NCBI GenBank assembly: GCA_039805565.1
Contig: JBDLTZ010000241.1
Location: forward strand, 1-64,000
Length of the DNA: 64,000 nt
Reading direction: 5' to 3'
DNA from: CALJIC01 sp039805565
GTDB lineage: Bacteria > Chloroflexota > Chloroflexia > Chloroflexales > Roseiflexaceae
Part shown: positions 23,304 through 29,661 of the stretch, piece after piece
Numbering within the stretch: the stretch's first letter is position 1
How the letters are laid out: each line of letters opens with the position of its first letter
Notes under the pieces: generated by a model
What the model was told of the DNA's origin: nothing
Database searches by the model: none
Seen by the model: the letters and a program-made list of their open reading frames with translations, nothing else
Program-made: the position numbers and the translations under genes

Positions 23304-23657
23304 TTAGCGTTCGCCCGTCTGCTGAAGCGCCAGGACCACGTCCGCGAGCTTGTACGGCTTCTCCAGCATCACGCCCACACTCTCCGCCAGCACCGGCACC
23401 AGGGTCTGCGACGCGTGGCTGGGATCGACACAGGTGACGAGGGGGATCTGTGCGGTGGCTAGGTCTTCCTGGAGCAGATCCACCAGCGCCCAGCCGTGCC
23501 CCGCGCTCGTGAGCTGGAGGTCGCACAGGATGGCGTTCGGCTGCTCGGTGCGGATGCGCTCGAAGGCGTCCCGCCCCGGCGCTAGCGTCGTGATGGTGTA
23601 GTCCGGCTCGGGGAGGAGGGCGGCGATCAGGCCGAGGTCCTCGTCCGCCTCGTCCAC
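23304..23657 (-). CDS. Stand-alone response-regulator receiver domain, N-terminally short
   Basis: The 117-residue product carries most of a receiver domain: the acidic pocket 'VDEADEDLGLIAALL', the phosphoacceptor in 'NAILCDLQL' and the lysine in 'VMLEKPYKLADVVLAL'. The usual first beta strand (ILVV) is missing: the GTG start falls at the very position where it should end. The GTG directly follows the TGA of the antiporter gene and is in the same reading frame, so the two proteins are separated by a single stop codon. No output domain is attached. It may be a truncated relic, a readthrough extension, or a coupled gene. Confidence 0.65.
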   Translation of the reverse strand: MDEADEDLGLIAALLPEPDYTITTLAPGRDAFERIRTEQPNAILCDLQLTSAGHGWALVDLLQEDLATAQIPLVTCVDPSHASQTLVPVLAESVGVMLEKPYKLADVVLALQQTGER

Positions 23658-25028
23658 TCAGCCCGAGTGTCCCGGCTCGAGCTCCGCCTGCTCATCGGAG
23701 GAGCCGGGGTGTCGCGTCCGACGTGCCGCAGAGGCGTGCGCGTAGCGCTGCATCAGCGGGGTCACCGAGACGCCGTGGACCAGGATCGAGACCGCGACGG
23801 TGGCGAGCGTGATGGCCGTGAGCTGAGTCGCGAGGGCCGGCTCGAGCCCGTGGGTGATGGCGTACATCAGGTAGTAGATCGAGCCGATCCCACGGATGCC
23901 GAACCACGACATCAGCGCGCGCTGTGCGGGCCGAGTTTCGGTCCCGAGCAGCGTCAGCCAGACGGCGAGCGGCCGGATGACGAGGAACAGCAGTGGGATG
24001 AACCAGACCGTGCCGGCGGGCGCCGCAGCCAGCAGCGGCACTAGCACGGCGCCGAGCACCACCACCATCGCCACCTCAAAGATGCGCTCGAGCTGCTCGT
24101 TGAAGCCCAGGATGGTCTGCGCCATGTAGGTGGTTGCCTGGCGCTCATCGGTCGCGGCGGCCGTCGCGGCCTCCTGATCGGACGTGACGGGGACCGTGGT
24201 GGGGCTCGTATCGCCGTTCTCCTCCAGCTCGATGTGGCGCAGCGCCAGGCCGGCCGCGAAGACCGCCAGGAAGCCGTAGACGTGCAGCACGTGGGCGACG
24301 CCGTAGGAGAGCGTGATCAGCCCGAGCGCCAGGAAGTCGTCCAGGCCCACCGCCTCGCGGTGCGTACGCCGCAGGTAAACCACCAGTCGCCCGACGAGCG
24401 TGCCCAGCCCCCAGCCGACAGCCAGCCCGCCCACCGCCGCGTAGACCAAGTCTACCGCGAACCAGCGCCAGCCGAACTCGCCGAGCTCGTGCAGCCCGAG
24501 CAGGCCGAGGCCGAGCATGACGAACGGGAAGGCGGTGCCGTCGTTCAGGCCCGCCTCGCCGGTGAGCCCGAAGCGCAGCCGGTCGCGGTCGTCCGGGCGC
24601 TCGACCTGCACGTCTGAGGCGAGGACCGGGTCGGTGGGAGCCAGGATGGCGCCGAGGAGCACGGCCGCGCCGAGCGAGAGCCCGAGCCCGAAGACGCCCG
24701 CCGCGGTGATGCACCCTACGGTGATCAGCATGGCGACGGTGGCGAGGCGCAGCGGGACGCGCCAGATGCCGTCGCGCAGGTGCGCGCGCAGCTTCAGGCC
24801 GGCGGCGAAGAGCGAGACCAGCACGGCCACCTCGGTGAGGCGCTCCAGCAGCCCCGCCTCTTCAATCGGGTTGAGCTGGAGAAGCCCCAGGCCCACTGGG
24901 CCGATGCCCACCCCGATGGCGAGGTAGAGCATCGAGGTGCTGAGCGGCAGACGCTTCAGCAGCGATCCCGCGACGGCCATGAGGATGAAGACGGCGCCGA
25001 CGATGAGGTACCAGAGCATGGCAGCCAT
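23658..25028 (-). CDS. Sodium/proton antiporter, NhaP/CPA1 type
   Basis: The 456-residue membrane protein has about 12-13 hydrophobic helices. 'LGAILAPTDPVLASDVQVERP' contains the TDP motif of CPA1 exchangers, and 'LTGEAGLNDGTAFPFVML' carries the ND pair that binds cations in this family. 'SWFGIRGIGSIYYLMYA' is another CPA1 signature. A cytoplasmic loop rich in Thr/Glu/Ala (about residues 270-300) is variable. It likely exchanges Na+ or K+ for H+ in pH and salt balance. The C-terminus is a short polar tail ending directly at the receiver-domain GTG. Confidence 0.93.
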   Translation of the reverse strand: MAAMLWYLIVGAVFILMAVAGSLLKRLPLSTSMLYLAIGVGIGPVGLGLLQLNPIEEAGLLERLTEVAVLVSLFAAGLKLRAHLRDGIWRVPLRLATVAMLITVGCITAAGVFGLGLSLGAAVLLGAILAPTDPVLASDVQVERPDDRDRLRFGLTGEAGLNDGTAFPFVMLGLGLLGLHELGEFGWRWFAVDLVYAAVGGLAVGWGLGTLVGRLVVYLRRTHREAVGLDDFLALGLITLSYGVAHVLHVYGFLAVFAAGLALRHIELEENGDTSPTTVPVTSDQEAATAAATDERQATTYMAQTILGFNEQLERIFEVAMVVVLGAVLVPLLAAAPAGTVWFIPLLFLVIRPLAVWLTLLGTETRPAQRALMSWFGIRGIGSIYYLMYAITHGLEPALATQLTAITLATVAVSILVHGVSVTPLMQRYAHASAARRTRHPGSSDEQAELEPGHSG

Positions 25029-25212
25029 ACGGGTGCTCTTCTAGGGCCGCACGGGCGGCAGCGAGCGGCGCCGCTGTGTGCAGCGGCGCCGTGACTGTGT
25101 CTTCGGGCAAATGCAAGATGTGTTCCCGAGAAGGGCAGAGGAGCGGCGCAGCCCGGCACGGCGCGTGCTGAACCCCGCTGGGGAAACATGAGCATGACGA
25201 GGAGCGAGGCAC

Positions 25213-25950
25213 ATGCTGCCGACCGTGACCTTGTTAGGGGCGCTGGGGCTGGCGCTCATCCACCTCTTCGCCCGGCGCCTGCGCTGGCTATCGTCGCTGC
25301 CCCGCAGTGTCTGGCTCTCCTTCGCGGGGGGCGTCTCGGTGGCCTACGTCTTCGTCCACCTGCTGCCGGACCTCGGCGAGTATCAGGAGGCCGTGGCGGA
25401 GACCGGCGTGCTGGCCTTCCTGGAGCACCACGTCTACCTCGTGGCGCTGCTAGGGCTGGCTGTGTTCTACGGCCTGGAGCGGACGGCGCTGCGCTCTCGC
25501 CGCGCGCGCAAGGACGCGGAGGGTGAGGACTCGACCAGCGCGGAGGTGTTCTGGCTGCACATCGCGTCGTTCGCGGCCTACAACGCGCTGATCGGCTACC
25601 TGCTGGTCCACCGCGAGGAGACGGAGTGGCTGGGCCTTGCGCTGTTTGTCATCGCGCTCGGCTTCCACTTCGTCGTCAACGACGTAGGCCTGCGCGAGCA
25701 CCACAAGGAGAGCTACGACCGCGCCGGGCGCTGGCTGCTCGCGGCGGCTGTGCTGGTGGGATGGGCGGTGGCGCAGGTGGTGGCCTTCAGCCCGGCGACG
25801 GTGGCGCTGCTGTTCGCGTTTCTGGCCGGCGGGGTGCTGCTGAACGTGCTGAAGGAGGAGCTGCCGGAGGAGCGCGCCAGCCAGTTCTGGCCGTTCGCCG
25901 CCGGGGCCGCCGGCTACGCGGCGAAGCTGTTGCTGCTCGGAGACCGATGA
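25213..25950 (+). CDS. Integral membrane protein, ZIP-like
   Basis: The 245-residue protein has about seven or eight hydrophobic helices, a charged loop near residues 95-115 and no signal peptide. 'SFAGGVSVAYVFVHLLPDLGEYQEAV' near residue 35 and 'FAFLAGGVLLNVLKEELPEER' near residue 200 resemble the metal-binding helices of ZIP divalent-cation transporters (GG...HLLP, GG...KEELPEE). The usual HxxxE histidine pairs are not all visible, so transport of Zn/Fe is uncertain. A heptamer repeat overlaps its stop codon. Confidence 0.7.
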   Translation: MLPTVTLLGALGLALIHLFARRLRWLSSLPRSVWLSFAGGVSVAYVFVHLLPDLGEYQEAVAETGVLAFLEHHVYLVALLGLAVFYGLERTALRSRRARKDAEGEDSTSAEVFWLHIASFAAYNALIGYLLVHREETEWLGLALFVIALGFHFVVNDVGLREHHKESYDRAGRWLLAAAVLVGWAVAQVVAFSPATVALLFAFLAGGVLLNVLKEELPEERASQFWPFAAGAAGYAAKLLLLGDR

Positions 25951-25976
25951 CCGACGACTGATGTCCGACGTCCGAC
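25942..25976. repeat. Tandem heptamer repeat overlapping a stop codon
   Basis: Five 7-base units (gaccgat, gaccgac, gactgat, gtccgac, gtccgac) start inside the last codons of the ZIP-like gene, include its TGA, and merge into a hairpin at 25972-26008. Confidence 0.8.
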
Positions 25977-26008
25977 GAGCGGCTACGCGCGCTGTAGCCG
26001 CTCGTCGG
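25972..26008. terminator. 15-pair hairpin between convergent genes
   Basis: CCGACGAGCGGCTAC (25972-25986) and GTAGCCGCTCGTCGG (25994-26008) are exact complements around 7 bases, followed by TCTGTTTCTG. It lies between the ZIP-like gene and ccdA and probably terminates both. Confidence 0.7.
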
Positions 26009-26034
26009 TCTGTTTCTGCGGGCTGGGCCGGATG

Positions 26035-26706
26035 TCAGGTGATGTCGATGCTCGGAAGCACGTCAACCCACAGGCCGAGCAGCGCGATCCCCAGCAGCAG
26101 CACGCCCGATAGGCGCTGGATGACCGGCTCACGCTGTGCAAACCAGCGCGTCAGGCGGCGGCCGGTGGTGGCTGCCACGAGCGAGAGCGCCACGAGCGGC
26201 CAGCCGAAGCCGAGCCCGAAGAGCAGGAAGTAGAGCAGCCCGTCGCCGAGGGCCGCGGCGTCCCCGGCGCCCAGCACGAAGGCGCTGATGATCAGCGGCC
26301 CGGTGCAGGGCAGCGTCATCGGGCCGAGCAGCACGCCGTAGAGGTAGGCCGTGGCGTAGGGGTTGCGGAGCACCGGCGCCCGCGCGCTTGTCAGCCGCTT
26401 GAAGGGGTTGCGCCCGAGCAGGAGCAGCACCCCGAGCACCAGCACGACGCCGTAGACCAGCGGGAGGAGCAGCGGCAGGATACCGGCTACCGACTGGCGC
26501 AGCGCGAAGAGCACCAGCCCCACCACCAGCATCAGGCTCAGCACACCTGCCAGCACGACTGCCCCGAGCCACCCCGCCCCGCGCCCCTCGCCCTCCCCGC
26601 CGCGCCCGGCGAGGAAGGCGATCAGGCCGGGGTAGAGCGGCAGCACGCACACGTTGCCGAGGATGGCCGCGTTGCCAAGCACGAAGGCCTCGAGGTACTC
26701 GCTCAT
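26035..26706 (-). CDS. ccdA: CcdA/DsbD-type membrane thiol reductant carrier
   Basis: CcdA-type proteins pass electrons from cytoplasmic thioredoxin across the membrane to periplasmic or extracellular thioredoxin-like proteins. The 223-residue product has six hydrophobic helices. The two conserved cysteines of the family are visible as 'GNVCVLPLYPGLIAFLAG' and 'LGPMTLPCTGPLIISAFVLG', each followed by Pro and Gly. The gene begins 2 bases after the stop of the TlpA-like lipoprotein gene, so the pair almost certainly works together. The most likely target is cytochrome c maturation or general disulphide reduction outside the cell. Confidence 0.93.
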   Translation of the reverse strand: MSEYLEAFVLGNAAILGNVCVLPLYPGLIAFLAGRGGEGEGRGAGWLGAVVLAGVLSLMLVVGLVLFALRQSVAGILPLLLPLVYGVVLVLGVLLLLGRNPFKRLTSARAPVLRNPYATAYLYGVLLGPMTLPCTGPLIISAFVLGAGDAAALGDGLLYFLLFGLGFGWPLVALSLVAATTGRRLTRWFAQREPVIQRLSGVLLLGIALLGLWVDVLPSIDIT

Positions 26707-26708
26707 CG

Positions 26709-27476
26709 CTAGGCCCCTCCGACCACGGCCCGCATGCGCTCGGCCACGTCCGTCGCCGAGCTCGCGCCGGTCATAAGCTCGCTGTAGCTGCCGTCGGGCG
26801 CAATAATGAAGTGCGGCGTCGAGGGCGGGTTGGTGATCGTGCGGCCGAACGTATCGACCAGGGCCTGGAGAAGCTCGGGTGAAGCCACCGCGAAGACCAT
26901 GTCGAAGCCGTTGTCGGCGGCGTACTGCGCGAGCTGCTCAGGCGGCAGCGTTGTCTCCACGCTGAGCGCTACGACCACCGGCGACTGCTCCTTGAGCGTG
27001 TCTGAGGCCTCCTGGACGGCGGCGAGCTGCGCGCGGCACTTCGGACACCAGGTGGCCATCGGCTCGACGTACACCGCGCGGCCGGCGAAATCGGCCAGAG
27101 TGAAGCTCGCGCCGGTGCGTGCATCGGTGAGGGGGAGCGTCAGCCACGCCGCCTGCGCCATCGTGTCGGTCATCGTGTCGGCCATGGTGTCGGGTGTGGT
27201 GGCCATGGTGTCGGGGGTGGTGGCCACGGTGTCGGGGGTGGTGGCCAGGGTGTCAGCCATGGTGTCGGGGGTGGCGGCCATGGTGTCGGGGGTGGCGGCC
27301 AGGGTGTCAGCCATGGTGTCGGGCGTGTCGGCCATGGTGTCGGCCATGGTGTCGGTGGGCCCGGCTACCGCCTCTGTGGCCGGCTGGACCGCCGCGGGTG
27401 TCGTGGCCTGGGGGCTGCCGCAGGCTGTGACCAGTACCGCCACCATCAGCAGCGTGTAGCGCATCGCCAATCTCAT
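26709..27476 (-). CDS. TlpA-like thioredoxin lipoprotein with PDTMA repeats
   Basis: A 255-residue secreted thiol-disulphide protein. The N-terminus MRLAMRYTLLMVAVLVTACG is a lipoprotein signal with the lipobox VTAC. It is followed by a low-complexity linker of about 80 residues, built from PDTMA, ADTM and ATT units (27157-27358). A thioredoxin/TlpA domain then starts near residue 118: 'SFTLADFAGRAVYVEPMATWCPKC' carries the active-site WCPKC. The late 'TITNPPSTPHFIIAPDG' holds the conserved cis-proline. The ATG at 27476 has GAAGGAG about 7 bases upstream. The linker probably spans the envelope. The ccdA gene follows it immediately. Confidence 0.93.
   Translation of the reverse strand: MRLAMRYTLLMVAVLVTACGSPQATTPAAVQPATEAVAGPTDTMADTMADTPDTMADTLAATPDTMAATPDTMADTLATTPDTVATTPDTMATTPDTMADTMTDTMAQAAWLTLPLTDARTGASFTLADFAGRAVYVEPMATWCPKCRAQLAAVQEASDTLKEQSPVVVALSVETTLPPEQLAQYAADNGFDMVFAVASPELLQALVDTFGRTITNPPSTPHFIIAPDGSYSELMTGASSATDVAERMRAVVGGA
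27157..27358. repeat. Tandem coding repeat (MADT/PDTMA units)
   Basis: About 200 bases consist of near-identical 12- and 15-base units such as gccatggtgtcg and gggggtggtggc on the plus strand. On the coding strand they read PDTMA, DTMAD and ATTPDT. The units are multiples of three, so gain or loss of units changes linker length but not frame. Confidence 0.85.
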
Positions 27477-27591
27477 TGTGTTGCTCCTTCTATCGCCGCC
27501 GCAGCCTGCGCCGGCGCTTGCTCCCATGCAACAACCATAGGGCGTAGAAGCAACGGGCCGCGAACGCGGAGCTTACAGATCTGGCGCGATC

Positions 27592-27622
27592 GCGTAAGAT
27601 TGGCGTAACATACTCCTAACCC
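27592..27622 (+). promoter_or_regulatory. Three 11-base-period repeats upstream of the OmpR-type regulator
   Basis: GCGTAAGAT (27592-27600), GCGTAACAT (27603-27611) and TCCTAACCC (27614-27622) start exactly 11 bases apart, sharing the core C-x-TAA. OmpR/PhoB regulators bind such head-to-tail repeats once per helix turn. The site lies between the TlpA lipoprotein and the response regulator, about 45-75 bases before the latter's start. Confidence 0.6.
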
Positions 27623-27664
27623 GGGCGTGCGAGCATAGGTTGAGCAGTGCGTAAGGGGGGGGTG

Positions 27665-28390
27665 ATGGGCGAGCGACTGGTTCTGGTCGTCGAAGATGAG
27701 CCGACGATCGTCGAGGTGGTGGAGCGCTACCTGCAGCGCGATGGCTTTCGCACCGTGACCGCGGGCGACGGCGAAGCGGCGCTGGAGGCCGTGGCGCGCG
27801 AGCGACCCGACTTGCTGATCCTCGACGTGATGCTCCCCGGGCTCGACGGCCTGGAGATTCTGCGGCGGGTGCGGGCCGAGGGGGCGCTCCCGGTGGTGCT
27901 GCTCACCGCGCGCGGCGAGGAGATCGACCGCGTGCTCGGGCTCGAGCTCGGCGCGGACGACTACGTGACCAAGCCGTTCAGCCCGCGCGAGCTCGTGGCC
28001 AGGGTGAAGGCCGTGCTCAGACGTACCCAGGCTCCCCCCGCCCAGGGCGCCTCCACGCAGGCGGCTCCCCAGCTCGTCGCGGGGGACCTGCGGCTCGACC
28101 CGGCCGCGCGCACGGTGACTCTCGCCGGCGCGCCGATCCTGCTTACGGCGCGCGAGTTCGAGCTGCTGGCCTTCCTGATGCGGCACGCGAACCAGGTCTT
28201 CACGCGCGAGCAGCTGCTCGACCAGGTCTGGGGCTACACGTTCGCCGGCGACCTGAGCACGGTCACGGTGCATATCCGCAGGCTGCGCGAGAAGATCGAG
28301 CGCGACCCCGCCAGCCCCGCCCTGTTGCAGACAGTATGGGGCGTGGGCTACAAGCTGAGCACCGCACCGAGGACCGGAGGCACGACATGA
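27665..28390 (+). CDS. OmpR/PhoB-family response regulator
   Basis: The 241-residue protein has an N-terminal receiver (LVLVVEDEPTIVEVVERYL; phosphoacceptor in 'LLILDVMLPGLDG'; lysine in 'YVTKPFSPRELVARV'). A winged-helix DNA-binding domain follows: 'PILLTAREFELLAFLMRHANQVFTREQLLDQVWG' and 'VTVHIRRLREKIERDP'. It probably binds the 11-base repeats upstream of its own gene. The start at ATG 27665 follows a run of G residues; a GTG at 27647 is also in frame. Its stop overlaps the kinase start by 4 bases (ATGA), showing translational coupling. Confidence 0.96.
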   Translation: MGERLVLVVEDEPTIVEVVERYLQRDGFRTVTAGDGEAALEAVARERPDLLILDVMLPGLDGLEILRRVRAEGALPVVLLTARGEEIDRVLGLELGADDYVTKPFSPRELVARVKAVLRRTQAPPAQGASTQAAPQLVAGDLRLDPAARTVTLAGAPILLTAREFELLAFLMRHANQVFTREQLLDQVWGYTFAGDLSTVTVHIRRLREKIERDPASPALLQTVWGVGYKLSTAPRTGGTT

Positions 28391-29649
28391 TGACGGAGCA
28401 GGGACACCGGGCCCGCCCGCGCGCCGTCGCCTTCCCGTGGGTGGCGTTCGGTCTGGCGATCTCCCTCGTGGGGCTGCTGGCCGTGCTCTGGCTGCGCGCC
28501 CCGGCCGAGGACCTGCGCTCGCTGGCGACCTCGCTGCTGATCACCGGCCTGATCTCAGTGGCGCTCGGCGTGGCGGGCATGCGCTGGCTGCGTCGCGGCA
28601 GGGTGCACATCTGGCTCCAGGTGACCCTCACCTACCTCTTCGGAGTCGCTGTGGCGCTGTGCAACATCTTTGTCACCGCCCAGCTCATGTTCATTTCGAG
28701 CCACGACTTGCCGCTGCTGGTGCTGCTGATCCTCTTCGCGGCGATCATCGCCACCGGCCTCGGCGCGGCCCTCTCGCACGTCTTCGCGCAGCGCGTCTCG
28801 GCGCTGCACCGGAGCGCGGCGGCGATCGCCACCGGTGACCTGACGGTGCGCGTGCCGGAGATGGGCCACGACGAGCTGGCCGCTCTGGCGCGCACCTTCA
28901 ACCATATGGCCGACCAGCTGGCGGCGGGCGCGGCGGAGCGCGAGCGGCAGGAGCAGGCGCGGCGCGAGCTGGTGGCCGCCGTCTCGCATGATCTGCGGAC
29001 CCCGCTGGCGTCGCTGCGTGCCATGACCGAGGCGCTGAGCGACGGAGTGGTGGATGACCAGGCGACGACGGCGCGCTACTACGACACAATGCAGGCTCAG
29101 ATCGGCCAGCTGAACCAGCTGATCGAGGACCTCTTCAGCCTGTCGCGGCTGGACGCGGGCGCGCTCGAGCTCGACATGCAGCCGGTGGACCCCGAGCTGC
29201 TGATCGGCGATGTGCTGGCCGGGCACTCGCCGCAGGCTGCGGCGAAGGGGGTGCGGCTGGTGGCGCGGTCCGAGCCGGGTCTCGGGCCGGCCCTGCTGGC
29301 CCCGCAGCAGATCACCCGGGTGCTTGATAACCTGCTCTCGAACGCGCTGCGCCACACTCCGAGCGGGGGGTGCGTGACCGTAGGTGCCGCGGGGGTGCGG
29401 GGGACCGAGCTGCTCGCCTTCGAGGTGGCCGATACCGGCGAAGGGATCGCGGCGGAGGATCTCCCGCACGTCTTCGAGCGCTTCTACCGCGGCGACAAGT
29501 CGCGCTCGCGGGTCAGCGGCGGCGCCGGGCTGGGGCTGGCCATTGCCCGCGGCATCGTCGAGGAGCACGGCGGCGCGATCGACATCGAGAGCGCGGCGGG
29601 GCAGGGGACGCGGGTGCGCTTCACGGTGCGGCGAGCGGATACGAGCTGA
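28387..29649 (+). CDS. Membrane sensor histidine kinase
   Basis: The 420-residue partner of the response regulator has four hydrophobic segments in the first 140 residues, with almost no extracytoplasmic domain, so it probably senses something in or near the membrane. A HAMP domain follows at about residues 135-190 ('SALHRSAAAIATGDLTVRVPEMGHDELAALARTFNHM'-type pattern). The phosphorylated histidine is in 'AVSHDLRTPLASLRAM', and the ATP-binding lobe shows 'NLLSNALRHTP', 'VADTGEGIAAEDLPHVF' and 'GGAGLGLAIARGIVEEHGG'. Start ATG overlaps the regulator's stop. Confidence 0.95.
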   Translation: MMTEQGHRARPRAVAFPWVAFGLAISLVGLLAVLWLRAPAEDLRSLATSLLITGLISVALGVAGMRWLRRGRVHIWLQVTLTYLFGVAVALCNIFVTAQLMFISSHDLPLLVLLILFAAIIATGLGAALSHVFAQRVSALHRSAAAIATGDLTVRVPEMGHDELAALARTFNHMADQLAAGAAERERQEQARRELVAAVSHDLRTPLASLRAMTEALSDGVVDDQATTARYYDTMQAQIGQLNQLIEDLFSLSRLDAGALELDMQPVDPELLIGDVLAGHSPQAAAKGVRLVARSEPGLGPALLAPQQITRVLDNLLSNALRHTPSGGCVTVGAAGVRGTELLAFEVADTGEGIAAEDLPHVFERFYRGDKSRSRVSGGAGLGLAIARGIVEEHGGAIDIESAAGQGTRVRFTVRRADTS

Positions 29650-29661
29650 GCGCCGACGCCC

